NCBI GenBank assembly: GCA_958298945.1
Contig: OY282608.1
Span: forward strand, 21,305,933-21,369,932
Reading direction: 5' to 3'
Origin: Atherix ibis
Lineage: Eukaryota > Arthropoda > Insecta > Diptera > Athericidae
Length of the DNA: 64,000 bases
The notes beneath the pieces are model-generated. The model searched no databases. It was not told the origin of the DNA and saw nothing but the letters and a program-made list of their open reading frames with translations. This document shows, piece after piece, positions 1-12,470 of the stretch (its first letter is position 1; each line of letters begins with the position of its first letter). Position numbers and translations under genes: made by a program.

Positions 1-223
1 CAACAAGCCAACAAGCCAACAAACCAACAAACCAACAAACCAACAAGCCAACAAACCAACAAGCCAACAAACCAACAAACCAACAAACCAACAAGCCAAC
101 AAACCAACAAACCAACAAACCAAGTAACCAAAAAGCCAACAAACTAAAAAACCAACAAGCCAACAAGCCAACAAGCCAACAAGCCAACAAACCAACAAAC
201 CAACAAGCCAACAAACCCACAAA

Positions 224-232
224 ACAAAAAAG
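224..232. repeat. Nine-base unit (phase marker)
   Basis: The unit reads ACAAAAAAG, one base longer than the register, and follows the variant unit CCCACAAA at 216-223. The extra base lies in an A run, as expected from slippage. The same pair of units recurs at 14350-14366, so it was present before that duplication. Confidence 0.85.
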
Positions 233-344
233 CCAACAAACCAACAAACCAACAAACCAAAAAACCAACAAACCAACAAACCAACAAACCAACAAACCAA
301 CAAACCAACAAGCCAACAAACCAACAAACCAACAAACCAACAAA

Positions 345-392
345 CCAAGTAACCAAAAGGCCAACAAACTAACAAACCAACAAGCCAACAAG
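345..392. repeat. Example of composite motif P1 (six ordered variant units)
   Basis: Six units in fixed order: CCAAGTAA, CCAAAAGG (elsewhere usually CCAAAAAG), CCAACAAA, CTAACAAA, CCAACAAG, CCAACAAG. This order recurs throughout the window, for example from 120 (with CTAAAAAA in fourth place) and from 481. The spacing is irregular but in whole units except where a 7- or 9-base unit intervenes. It is the most frequent internal landmark and a natural boundary for sub-repeats. On the - strand it reads as the break in the hydrophobic pattern, AFWLLG. No regulatory role can be inferred from sequence alone. Confidence 0.8.
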
Positions 393-1752
393 CCAACAAG
401 CCAACAAACCAACAAGCCAACAAACCAACAAACCAACAAAGCAACAAGCCAACAAGCCAACAAACCAACAAACCAACAAACCAAGTAACCAAAAGGCCAA
501 CAAACTAACAAACCAACAAGCCAACAAGCCAACAAACCAACAAGCCAACAAACCAACAAACCAACAAACCAACAAACCAACAAACCAACAAACCAACAAA
601 CCAACAAACCAACAAACCAACATGCCAACAAACCAACAAACTAAGTAACCAACAAGCCAACAAACCCACAAACCAACAAACCAACATGCCAACAAACCAA
701 CAAACTAAGTAACCAAAAAGCCAACAAACCAACAAACCAACAAGCCAACAAGCCAACAAACCAACAAACCAATAAACCAACAAGCCAACAAACCAACAAG
801 CCAACAAACCAACAAACCAACAAGCCAACAAGCCAACAAACCAACAAACCAACAAACCAACAAGCCAACAAACCAACAAACCAACAAGCCAACAAACCAA
901 CAAACCAACAAACCAACAAACCAACAAGCCAACAAGCCAACAAACCAACAAACCAACAAACCAACAAAGCAACAAGCCAACAAGCCAACAAACCAACAAA
1001 CCAATAAACCAACAAGCCAACAAACCAACAAGCCAACAAACCAACAAACCAACAAGCCAACAAGCCAACAAACCAACAAACCAACAAACCAACAAATCAA
1101 CAAACCAACAGACCAACAAACTAAGTAACCAAAAAGCCAACAAACTAACAAACCAACAAGCCAACAAGCCAACAAACCAACAAACCAACAAAGCAACAAA
1201 CCAACAAACCAACAAACCAACAAACCAGCAAGCCAACAAGCCAACAAACCAACAAACCAACAAGCCAACAAGCCAACAAACCAACAAACCAACAAAGCAA
1301 CAAACCAACAAACCAACAAACCAACAAACCAACAAACCAACAAGCCAACAAGCCAACAAACCAACAAACTAAGAAACCAACAAACGAACTAACCAACAAA
1401 CCAACAAGCCAACAAGCCAACAAACCAACAAACCAACAAACCAACAAACCAAGTAACCAACAAGCCAACAAACCAACAAACCAACAAGCCAACAAGCCAA
1501 CAAACCAACAAACCAACAAGCCAACAAACCAACAAACCAACAAGCCAACAAACCAACAAACCAACAAACCAAAAAACCAACAAACCAACAAACCAACAAA
1601 CCAACATACCAAGTAACCAAAAAGCCAACAAACTGACAAACCAACCAGCCAACAAACCAACAAGCCAACAAGCCAACAAACCAACAAACCAACAAAGCAA
1701 CAAACCAACAAACCAACAAACCAACAAACCAACAAGCCAACAAACCAACAAA

Positions 1753-1800
1753 CTAACAAACCAACAAACGAACTAACCAACAAACCAACAAGCCAACAAG
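1753..1800. repeat. Example of composite motif P2 (CTAACAAA, CCAACAAA, CGAACTAA)
   Basis: Units in order: CTAACAAA, CCAACAAA, CGAACTAA, CCAACAAA, CCAACAAG, CCAACAAG. This second fixed order recurs across the window, for example near 3976, 15855, 24611, 26627, 30961, 33561, 58755 and 61528. CGAACTAA differs from the consensus at three of eight positions yet is unchanged in most copies, which points to spread by copying rather than repeated mutation. Confidence 0.8.
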
Positions 1801-2208
1801 CCAACAAACCAACAAACCAACAAACCAACAAACCAACAAACCAAGTAACCAAAAAGCCAACAAACTAACAAACCAACAAGCCAACAAGCCAACAAACCAA
1901 CAAACCAACAAACCAGCAAGCCAACAAACCAACAAACAAATAAACCAACAAACCAACAAACCAACAAACCAACAAACCAAAAAACCAACAAACCAAAAAA
2001 CTAACAAACCAACTAGCCAACAAGCCAACAAACCAACAAACTAACAAACCAACAAGCCAACAAACCAACAAACCAACAAGCCAACAAGCCAACAAACCAA
2101 CAAACCAACAAACCAACAAACCAAGTAACCAACAAACCAAAAAACCATCAAACGAACAAAGCAACAAACCAACAAACCAAAAAACCAACAAGCCAACAAA
2201 CCAACAAA

Positions 2209-2216
2209 CAAATAAA
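2209..2216. repeat. CAAATAAA variant unit (first of a dense cluster)
   Basis: The unit CAAATAAA always follows CCAACAAA. It recurs in pairs or triplets at about 1937, 2209, 2233, 2431 and 2513, again in the copies near 4430-4735, and in related blocks near 11180-11490 and 13370-13675. A derived form, AAATAAATAAACC, occurs near 11405 and 13588. This is one of the few T-containing units. Confidence 0.8.
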
Positions 2217-2616
2217 CCAACAAACCAACAAACAAATAAACCAACAAACCAACAAACCAACAAACCAACAAACCAACAAACCAACAAACCAAAAAACCAA
2301 CAAACCAACAAACCAACAAGCCAACAAGCCAACAAACCAACAAGCCAACAAGCCAACAAACCAACAAACCAACAAACCAACAAGCCAACAAACCAACAAA
2401 CCAACAAACCAACAAGCCAACAAACCAACAAACAAATAAACCAACAAACCAAAAAACCAACAAACCAACAAACCAACAAACCAACAAACCAACAAGCCAA
2501 CAAACCAACAAACAAATAAACCAACAAACCAACAAACCAACAAACCAACTAACCAAAAAACCAACAAACCAACAATCCAACAAGCCAACAAACCAACAAA
2601 CTAACAAACCAACAAA

Positions 2617-2648
2617 TGAACTAATCAACAAACCAGCAAACTAAGTAA
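2617..2648. repeat. Four-unit landmark TGAACTAA, TCAACAAA, CCAGCAAA, CTAAGTAA
   Basis: This quartet of rare units also occurs at 4832, 7212 and 11584. At 13767 the first unit is CGAACTAA. The gaps are 2,215, 2,380, 4,372 (about twice 2,186) and 2,183 bp, giving a higher-order period of about 2.2 kb across the first 14 kb. I did not find the full quartet beyond 14 kb. TGAACTAA alone reappears at 63949. Confidence 0.85.
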
Positions 2649-3245
2649 CCAACAAGCCAACAAACCAACAAACCAACAAGCCAACAAGCCAACAAACCAA
2701 CAAACCAACAAGCCAACAAACCAACAAACCAACAAACTAACAAACCAACAAACCAACAAACCAACAAACCAACAAGCCAACAAACCAACAAACAAATAAA
2801 CCAACGAACCAAAACACCAACAAACCAACAAACCAACAAGCCAACAAACCAACAAACCAACAAACCAGCAAACCAAGTAACCAACAAGCCAACAAGCCAA
2901 CAAACCAAAAACCGACAAGCCAACAAACCAACAAACCAACAAACCAACAAGCCAAAAAACCAACAAACCAACAAACCAACAAACCAACAAGCCAACAAGC
3001 CAACAAGCCAACAAGCCACCAAACCAACAAACCAACAAACCAACAAGCCAACAAACCAACAAGCCAACAAACCAACAAACCAACAAACTAACAAACCAAC
3101 AAACCAACAAACCAACAAACCAACAAACCAACAAGCCAATAAACCAACAAACAAATAAATTAGCAAACCAAAAAACCAACAAACCAACAAACCAACAAGC
3201 CAACAAGCCAACAAACCAACAAACCAACAAACCAACAAACCAAGT

Positions 3246-5487
3246 AACCAACAAGCCAACAAACCAACAAACCAACAAGCCAACAAGCCAACAAACCAAC
3301 AAACCAACAAACCAACAAATCAACAAACCAACAAACCAACAAACTAAGTAACCAAAAAGCCAACAAACTAACAAACCAACAAGCCAACAAGCCAACAAAC
3401 CAACAAACCAACAAAGCAACAAACCAACAAACCAACAAACCAACAAACCAGCAAGCCAACAAGCCAACAAACCAACAAACCAACAAGCCAACAAGCCAAC
3501 AAACCAACAAACCAACAAAGCAACAAACCAACAAACCAACAAACCAACAAACCAACAAACCAACAAGCCAACAAGCCAACAAACCAACAAACTAAGAAAC
3601 CAACAAACGAACTAACCAACAAACCAACAAGCCAACAAGCCAACAAACCAACAAACCAACAAACCAACAAACCAAGTAACCAACAAGCCAACAAACCAAC
3701 AAACCAACAAGCCAACAAGCCAACAAACCAACAAACCAACAAGCCAACAAACCAACAAACCAACAAGCCAACAAACCAACAAACCAACAAACCAAAAAAC
3801 CAACAAACCAACAAACCAACAAACCAACATACCAAGTAACCAAAAAGCCAACAAACTGACAAACCAACCAGCCAACAAACCAACAAGCCAACAAGCCAAC
3901 AAACCAACAAACCAACAAAGCAACAAACCAACAAACCAACAAACCAACAAACCAACAAGCCAACAAACCAACAAACTAACAAACCAACAAACGAACTAAC
4001 CAACAAACCAACAAGCCAACAAGCCAACAAACCAACAAACCAACAAACCAACAAACCAACAAACCAAGTAACCAAAAAGCCAACAAACTAACAAACCAAC
4101 AAGCCAACAAGCCAACAAACCAACAAACCAACAAACCAGCAAGCCAACAAACCAACAAACAAATAAACCAACAAACCAACAAACCAACAAACCAACAAAC
4201 CAAAAAACCAACAAACCAAAAAACTAACAAACCAACAAGCCAACAAGCCAACAAACCAACAAACTAACAAACCAACAAGCCAACAAACCAACAAACCAAC
4301 AAGCCAACAAGCCAACAAACCAACAAACCAACAAACCAACAAACCAAGTAACCAACAAACCAAAAAACCATCAAACGAACAAAGCAACAAACCAACAAAC
4401 CAAAAAACCAACAAGCCAACAAACCAACAAACAAATAAACCAACAAACCAACAAACAAATAAACCAACAAACCAACAAACCAACAAACCAACAAACCAAC
4501 AAACCAACAAACCAAAAAACCAACAAACCAACAAACCAACAAGCCAACAAGCCAACAAACCAACAAGCCAACAAGCCAACAAACCAACAAACCAACAAAC
4601 CAACAAGCCAACAAACAAACAAACCAACAAACCAACAAGCCAACAAACCAACAAACAAATAAACCAACAAACCAAAAAACCAACAAACCAACAAACCAAC
4701 AAACCAACAAGCCAACAAACCAACAAACAAATAAACCAACAAACCAACAAACCAACAAACCAACTAACCAAAAAACCAACAAACCAACAATCCAACAAGC
4801 CAACAAACCAACAAACTAACAAACCAACAAATGAACTAATCAACAAACCAGCAAACTAAGTAACCAACAAGCCAACAAACCAACAAACCAACAAGCCAAC
4901 AAGCCAACAAACCAACAAACCAACAAGCCAACAAACCAACAAACCAACAAACTAACAAACCAACAAACCAACAAACCAACAAACCAACAAGCCAACAAAC
5001 CAACAAACAAATAAACCAACGAACCAAAACACCAACAAACCAACAAACCAACAAGCCAACAAACCAACAAACCAACAAACCAGCAAACCAAGTAACCAAC
5101 AAGCCAACAAGCCAACAAACCAAAAACCGACAAGCCAACAAACCAACAAACCAACAAACCAACAAGCCAAAAAACCAACAAACCAACAAACCAACAAACC
5201 AACAAGCCAACAAGCCAACAAGCCAACAAGCCACCAAACCAACAAACCAACAAACCAACAAGCCAACAAACCAACAAGCCAACAAACCAACAAACCAACA
5301 AACTAACAAACCAACAAACCAACAAACCAACAAACCAACAAACCAACAAGCCAATAAACCAACAAACAAATAAATTAGCAAACCAAAAAACCAACAAACC
5401 AACAAACCAACAAGCCAACAAGCCAACAAACCAACAAACCAACAAACCAACAAACCAAGTAACCAACAAGCCAACAAACCAACAAAC
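3246..5487. repeat. HOR pair B, copy 2
   Basis: Second copy of the 2.2-kb tandem pair. The matching 7-bp unit is at 5120-5126, 2,215 bp after the one at 2905. Differences seen include CCAACAAG here where copy 1 has CTAGCCAA-type changes near 2015, and an added CAAACAAA unit near 4616. From 4487 this copy also serves as the start of the 2,380-bp pair, so the two HOR periods overlap. Confidence 0.9.
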
Positions 5488-6866
5488 CAAAAACCGACAA
5501 GCCAACAAACCAACAAAACAACAAGCCAACAAACCAACAAACCAACAAACCAACTAACCAACAAGCCAACAAACCAACAAACAAATAAACCAACAAACCA
5601 AAAAACCAACAAACCAACAAACCAACAAACCAACAAACCAACAAACCAACAAACCAACAAACCAAGTAACCAACAAGCCAACAAACCAACAAACCAACAA
5701 GCCAACAAGCCAACAAACCAACAAACCAACAAGCCAACAAACCAACAAACCAACAAGCCTACAAACCAACAAACCAAAAACCCCCAAACCAACAAACCAA
5801 AAAACCAACAAACCAACAAACCAACAAGCCAACAAACCAACAAACCAACAAACCAACAAACCCAGTAACCAACAAGCCAACAAACCAACAAACCAAAAAC
5901 CAACAAGCCAACAAACCAACAAACCAACAAGCCACCAAACCAACAAACCAACAAACCAACAAACCAACAAGCCAACAAACTAACAAACCAACAAACCAAC
6001 AAACCAACAAGCCAACAAACCAACAAACCAACAAACCAAGTAACCAAAAAGCCAACAAACTAACAAACCAACAAGCCAACAAGCCAACAAGCCAACAAAC
6101 CAACAAACCAACAAGCCAGCAAACCAACAAACCAACAAGCCAACAAACCAACAAACCAACAAACCAAAAAACCAACAAACCAACAAACCAACAAACCAAC
6201 AAACCAACAAACCGACAAGCCAACAAACCAACAAACCAACAAACCAACAAACCAAGTAACCAAAAGACCAACAAACTAACAAACCAACAAGCCAACAAGC
6301 CAACAAACCAACAAGCCAACCAACCAAGTAACCAAAAAGCCAACAAACTAACAAACCAACAAGCCAACAAGCCAACAAGCCAACAAACCAACAAACCAAC
6401 AAGCCAGCAAACCAACAAACCAACAAGCCAACAAACCAACAAACCAAAAAACCAACATGCCAACAAACCAACAAACTAAGTAACCAACAAGCCAACAAAC
6501 CAACAAACCAACAAACCAACAAACCAACATGCCAACAAACCAACAAGCCAACAAAGCAACAAAGCAACAAACCAACAAACCAACAAACCAACAAACCAAC
6601 AAACCAACAAGCCAACAAGCCAACAAACCAACAAACTAACAAACCAACAAACCAACAAGCCAACAAACCAACAAGCCAACAAACCAACAAACCAACAAAC
6701 CAAGTAACCAAAAAGCCAACAAACTAACAAACCAACAAGCCAACAAGCCAACAAACCAACAAACCAACAAAGCAACAAGCCAACAAGCCAACAAATCAAC
6801 AAACCAAAAAACCAACAAACCAACCAACCAACAAACCAACAAACCAACAAACCAACAAACCAACAA
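4487..6866. repeat. HOR pair C, copy 1 (2,380-bp unit)
   Basis: Positions 4487-6866 match 6867-9250 at a constant offset of 2,380 bp, directly adjacent and in the same orientation. I found only a handful of substitutions, such as GCAACAAA against CCAACAAA at about 6551 and 8931, and CCAACCAA against CCAACAAA near 6821. The copy contains four 7-bp units (5120, 5487, 5774, 5893), which explains why 2,380 is four short of a multiple of eight. An unusual C5 run (5781-5785) follows the third 7-bp unit. Confidence 0.93.
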
Positions 6867-9250
6867 GCCAACAAACCAACAAACCAACAAACCAAAAAAC
6901 CAACAAACCAACAAACCAACAAGCCAACAAGCCAACAAACCAACAAGCCAACAAGCCAACAAACCAACAAACCAACAAACCAACAAGCCAACAAACCAAC
7001 AAACCAACAAACCAACAAGCCAACAAACCAACAAACAAATAAACCAACAAACCAAAAAACCAACAAACCAACAAACCAACAAACCAACAAGCCAACAAAC
7101 CAACAAACAAATAAACCAACAAACCAACAAACCAACAAACCAACTAACCAAAAAACCAACAAACCAACAATCCAACAAGCCAACAAACCAACAAACTAAC
7201 AAACCAACAAATGAACTAATCAACAAACCAGCAAACTAAGTAACCAACAAGCCAACAAACCAACAAACCAACAAGCCAACAAGCCAACAAACCAACAAAC
7301 CAACAAGCCAACAAACCAACAAACCAACAAACTAACAAACCAACAAACCAACAAACCAACAAACCAACAAGCCAACAAACCAACAAACAAATAAACCAAC
7401 GAACCAAAACACCAACAAACCAACAAACCAACAAGCCAACAAACCAACAAACCAACAAACCAGCAAACCAAGTAACCAACAAGCCAACAAGCCAACAAAC
7501 CAAAAACCGACAAGCCAACAAACCAACAAACCAACAAACCAACAAGCCAAAAAACCAACAAACCAACAAACCAACAAACCAACAAGCCAACAAGCCAACA
7601 AGCCAACAAGCCACCAAACCAACAAACCAACAAACCAACAAGCCAACAAACCAACAAGCCAACAAACCAACAAACCAACAAACTAACAAACCAACAAACC
7701 AACAAACCAACAAACCAACAAACCAACAAGCCAATAAACCAACAAACAAATAAATTAGCAAACCAAAAAACCAACAAACCAACAAACCAACAAGCCAACA
7801 AGCCAACAAACCAACAAACCAACAAACCAACAAACCAAGTAACCAACAAGCCAACAAACCAACAAACCAAAAACCGACAAGCCAACAAACCAACAAAACA
7901 ACAAGCCAACAAACCAACAAACCAACAAACCAACTAACCAACAAGCCAACAAACCAACAAACAAATAAACCAACAAACCAAAAAACCAACAAACCAACAA
8001 ACCAACAAACCAACAAACCAACAAACCAACAAACCAACAAACCAAGTAACCAACAAGCCAACAAACCAACAAACCAACAAGCCAACAAGCCAACAAACCA
8101 ACAAACCAACAAGCCAACAAACCAACAAACCAACAAGCCTACAAACCAACAAACCAAAAACCCCCAAACCAACAAACCAAAAAACCAACAAACCAACAAA
8201 CCAACAAGCCAACAAACCAACAAACCAACAAACCAACAAACCCAGTAACCAACAAGCCAACAAACCAACAAACCAAAAACCAACAAGCCAACAAACCAAC
8301 AAACCAACAAGCCACCAAACCAACAAACCAACAAACCAACAAACCAACAAGCCAACAAACTAACAAACCAACAAACCAACAAACCAACAAGCCAACAAAC
8401 CAACAAACCAACAAACCAAGTAACCAAAAAGCCAACAAACTAACAAACCAACAAGCCAACAAGCCAACAAGCCAACAAACCAACAAACCAACAAGCCAGC
8501 AAACCAACAAACCAACAAGCCAACAAACCAACAAACCAACAAACCAAAAAACCAACAAACCAACAAACCAACAAACCAACAAACCAACAAACCGACAAGC
8601 CAACAAACCAACAAACCAACAAACCAACAAACCAAGTAACCAAAAGACCAACAAACTAACAAACCAACAAGCCAACAAGCCAACAAACCAACAAGCCAAC
8701 CAACCAAGTAACCAAAAAGCCAACAAACTAACAAACCAACAAGCCAACAAGCCAACAAGCCAACAAACCAACAAACCAACAAGCCAGCAAACCAACAAAC
8801 CAACAAGCCAACAAACCAACAAACCAAAAAACCAACATGCCAACAAACCAACAAACTAAGTAACCAACAAGCCAACAAACCAACAAACCAACAAACCAAC
8901 AAACCAACATGCCAACAAACCAACAAGCCAACAAAGCAACAAACCAACAAACCAACAAACCAACAAACCAACAAACCAACAAACCAACAAGCCAACAAGC
9001 CAACAAACCAACAAACTAACAAACCAACAAACCAACAAGCCAACAAACCAACAAGCCAACAAACCAACAAACCAACAAACCAAGTAACCAAAAAGCCAAC
9101 AAACTAACAAACCAACAAGCCAACAAGCCAACAAACCAACAAACCAACAAAGCAACAAGCCAACAAGCCAACAAATCAACAAACCAAAAAACCAACAAAC
9201 CAACAAACCAACAAACCAACAAACCAACAAACCAACAAACCAACAAGCCA
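6867..9250. repeat. HOR pair C, copy 2
   Basis: Near-identical copy of 4487-6866. It repeats all four 7-bp units (7500, 7867, 8154, 8273) and the C5 run at 8161-8165. The very low divergence makes this one of the youngest large duplications in the window, or one kept uniform by conversion. The right end overlaps the start of the next duplication at 8895. Confidence 0.93.
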
Positions 9251-9690
9251 ACAAGCCAACAAGCCAACAAACCAACAAACCAACAAACCAACAAGCCAAC
9301 AAACCAACAAGCCAACAAACCAACAAACCAACAAACCGACAAGCCAACAAACCAACAAGCCAACAAGCCAACAAACCAACAAACCAACAAAGCAACAAAC
9401 CAAAAAACCAACAAACCAAAAAACCAACAAACCAACAAACCATCAAACGAACAAAGCAACAAGCCAACAAGCCAACAAACCAACAAACCAACAAGCCAAC
9501 AAACCAACAAACCAACAAGCCAACAAGCCAACAAACCAACAAACCAACAAACCAAGAAGCCAACAAACCAACAAACCAACAACCCAACAAACCAACAAAC
9601 CAACAAACCAACAAACTAACAAGCCAACAAGCCAACAAACCAACAAACCAACAAGCCAACAAACCAACAAACCAACAAACCAACAAACCA
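8895..9690. repeat. Duplication D, copy 1 (partner 10271-11066, offset 1376)
   Basis: This block matches 10271-11066 at a constant 1,376 bp (172 units, no 7-bp units between). Shared rare units include CCAAGAAG (near 9553 and 10929), CCAACAAC followed by CCAACAAA (near 9576 and 10952), and CCATCAAA then CGAACAAA. Differences are few, for example CTAACAAG against CCAACAAG near 9615 and 10991. Confidence 0.88.
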
Positions 9691-10270
9691 ACAAACCAAC
9701 ATGCCAACAAACCAACAAACTAAGTAACCAACAAGCCAACAAACCAACAAACCAACAAACCAACAAGCCAACAAGCCAACAAACCAACAAACCAACAAAC
9801 CAACAAACCAAGTAACCAACAAACCAAAAAACCATCAAACGAACAAAGCAACAAACCAACAAACCAAAAAACCAACAAGCCAACAAACCAACAAACAAAT
9901 AAACCAACAAACCAACAAACAAATAAACCAACAAACCAACAAACCAACAAGCCAACAAACCAACAAACCAACAAACCAACAAACCAACAAACCAACAAAC
10001 CAACAAGCCAACAAGCCAACAAACCAACAAACTAACAAACCAACAAACCAACAAGCCAACAAGCCAACAAACCAACAAACTAACAAACCAACAAACCAAC
10101 AAGCCAACAAACCAACAAGCCAACAAACCAACAAACCAACAAACCAAGTAACCAAAAAGCCAACAAACTAACAAACCAACAAGCCAACAAGCCAACAAGC
10201 CAACAAACCAACAAACCAACAAGCCAGCAAACCAACAAACCAACAAGCCAACAAACCAACAAACCAACAA
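9691..10270. repeat. Array segment between the two D copies
   Basis: Ordinary 8-bp array with no unique sequence. It contains CCATCAAA followed by CGAACAAA and GCAACAAA near 9831-9853, a landmark also found near 2148, 4371, 11121 and 13304, plus two CAAATAAA units near 9896 and 9920. It therefore derives from the same family as the surrounding 2.2-kb repeats but is not part of the 1,376-bp duplication. Confidence 0.7.
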
Positions 10271-11066
10271 ACCAAAAAACCAACAAACCAACAAACCAAC
10301 AAGCCAACAAAGCAACAAACCAACAAACCAACAAACCAACAAACCAACAAACCAACAAACCAACAAGCCAACAAGCCAACAAACCAACAAACTAACAAAC
10401 CAACAAACCAACAAGCCAACAAACCAACAAGCCAACAAACCAACAAACCAACAAACCAAGTAACCAAAAAGCCAACAAACTAACAAACCAACAAGCCAAC
10501 AAGCCAACAAACCAACAAACCAACAAAGCAACAAGCCAACAAGCCAACAAATCAACAAACCAAAAAACCAACAAACCAACAAACCAACAAACCAACAAAC
10601 CAACAAACCAACAAACCAACAAGCCAACAAGCCAACAAGCCAACAAACCAACAAACCAACAAACCAACAAGCCAACAAACCAACAAGCCAACAAACCAAC
10701 AAACCAACAAACCGACAAGCCAACAAACCAACAAGCCAACAAGCCAACAAACCAACAAACCAACAAAGCAACAAACCAAAAAACCAACAAACCAAAAAAC
10801 CAACAAACCAACAAACCATCAAACGAACAAAGCAACAAGCCAACAAGCCAACAAACCAACAAACCAACAAGCCAACAAACCAACAAACCAACAAGCCAAC
10901 AAGCCAACAAACCAACAAACCAACAAACCAAGAAGCCAACAAACCAACAAACCAACAACCCAACAAACCAACAAACCAACAAACCAACAAACCAACAAGC
11001 CAACAAGCCAACAAACCAACAAACCAACAAGCCAACAAACCAACAAACCAACAAACCAACAAGCCA
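10271..11066. repeat. Duplication D, copy 2
   Basis: Partner of 8895-9690 at an offset of 1,376 bp. A related, more distant copy lies near 12650-13090, offset 2,095 bp from this one; that offset is one short of a multiple of eight because the 7-bp unit at 11872 lies between them. Confidence 0.85.
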
Positions 11067-11079
11067 ACAAACCAACAAA

Positions 11080-11930
11080 CCAACAAACCAACAAACCAAG
11101 TAACCAACAAACCAAAAAACCATCAAACGAACAAAGCAACAAACCAACAAACCAAAAAACCAACAAGCCAACAAACCAACAAACAAATAAACCAACAAAC
11201 CAACAAACAAATAAACCAACAAACCAACAAACCAACAAACCAACAAACCAACAAACCAACAAACCAAAAAACCAACAAACCAACAAACCAACAAGCCAAC
11301 AAGCCAACAAACCAACAAGCCAACAAGCCAACAAACCAACAAACCAACAAACCAACAAGCCAACAAACCAACAAACCAACAAACCAACAAGCCAACAAAC
11401 CAACAAATAAATAAACCAACAAACCAAAAAACCAACAAACCAACAAACCAACAAACCAACAAGCCAACAAACCAACAAACAAATAAACCAACAAACCAAC
11501 AAACCAACAAACCAACTAACCAAAAAACCAACAAACCAACAATCCAACAAGCCAACAAACCAACAAACTAACAAACAAACAAATGAACTAATCAACAAAC
11601 CAGCAAACTAAGTAACCAACAAGCCAACAAACCAACAAACCAACAAGCCAACAAGCCAACAAACCAACAAACCAACAAGCCAACAAACCAACAAACCAAC
11701 AAACTAACAAACCAACAAACCAACAAACCAACAAACCAACAAGCCAACAAACCAACAAACAAATAAACCAACGAACCAAAACACCAACAAACCAACAAAC
11801 CAACAAGCCAACAAACCAACAAACCAACAAACCAGCAAACCAAGTAACCAACAAGCCAACAAACCAACAAACCAAAAACCGACAAGCCAACAAACCAACA
11901 AACCAACAAACCAACAAGCCAAAAAACCAA
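11080..11930. repeat. Duplication E, copy 1 (partner 13263-14113, offset 2183)
   Basis: This block matches 13263-14113. Shared distinctive features are the double AAATAAATAAA variant (near 11405 and 13588), the four-unit landmark (11584 and 13767) and the 7-bp unit (11872 and 14055). The block is also a copy of about 4330-5180 (offset 6,752) and, in its right part, of about 7200-7560 (offset 4,372), so it is a further member of the first-domain HOR family. Confidence 0.87.
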
Positions 11931-12029
11931 CAAACCAACAAACCAACAAACCAACAAGCCAACAAGCCAACAAGCCAACAAGCCACCAAACCAACAAACC
12001 AACAAACCAACAAGCCAACAAACCAACAA

Positions 12030-12470
12030 ACCAACAAACCAACAAACCAACAAGCCAGCAAACCAACAAACCAACAAGCCAACAAACCAACAAACCAACA
12101 AACCAAAAAACCAACAAACCAACAAACCAACAAACCAACAAACCAACAAACCAACAAGCCAAAAAACCAACAAACCAACAAACCAACAAACCAAGTAACC
12201 AAAAGACCAACAAACTAACAAACCAACAAGCCAACAAGCCAACAAACCAACAAGCCAACCAACCAAGTAACCAAAAAGCCAACAAACTAACAAACCAACA
12301 AGCCAACAAGCCAACAAGCCAACAAACCAACAAACCAACAAGCCAGCAAACCAACAAACCAACGAGCCAACAAACTAACAAACCAAAAAACCAACATGCC
12401 AACAAACCAACAAACTAAGTAACCAACAAGCCAACAAACCAACAAACCAACAAACCAACAAACCAACAAG
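12030..12470. repeat. Displaced copy of 8471-8911
   Basis: Units in this stretch follow those of 8471-8911 at an offset of 3,559 bp. Matching landmarks are CCAGCAAA (8496 and 12055) and CCAAGTAA followed by CCAAAAGA (8632 and 12191). It joins material from the 2,380-bp HOR to neighbours that copy other blocks, so this part of the array is a mosaic. Confidence 0.8.

Larger units (their letters stand above)
75..2055. repeat. Left copy of a dispersed duplication (partner 14209-16157)
   Basis: This stretch matches 14209-16157 in order of variant units. The offset is 14,134 bp at the left and 14,102 bp after about 0.8 kb, so one side has lost or gained four units (32 bp). The shared markers include the 9-bp unit at 224-232, the CCAAAAGG units near 353 and 489, and the CGAACTAA unit at 1769. 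Copies this far apart suggest either duplication of a much larger block or divergence of the material between them. The right part (from 1023) also belongs to the 2.2-kb tandem pair that follows. Confidence 0.85.
1023..3245. repeat. HOR pair B, copy 1 (period 2223, later 2215 bp)
   Basis: Positions 1023-3272 match 3246-5487 unit for unit with few differences. The offset is 2,223 bp, dropping to 2,215 bp after about position 2470, where the second copy lacks one 8-bp unit. The end of copy 1 meets the start of copy 2, so this is a head-to-tail tandem duplication. The 2,223-bp offset is one short of a multiple of eight because copy 1 contains one 7-bp unit (2905-2911). Confidence 0.9.

Noticed and set aside
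224..232. Nine-base A-rich unit as a promoter-like or DNA-bending element
   Set aside because: It is an A6 run that slippage explains, with no partner -35 or TATA-like element and no gene to serve.
4487..9250. A composite transposon or a long direct-repeat-flanked element
   Set aside because: The two copies abut, with no transposase, no terminal inverted repeat and no target-site duplication distinguishable from the array.
9443..11110. A 555-codon - strand open frame, and others such as 59802-61355 (517), 62575-63963 (462), 4836-6047 and 7216-8427 (403 each)
   Set aside because: They contain only the cyclic octapeptide of the 8-bp repeat, start at TTG, overlap other frames that read the same peptide, have no purine-rich ribosome-binding site, and end wherever a variant unit happens to make a stop. 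Long frames are expected by chance from a stop-free repeat.
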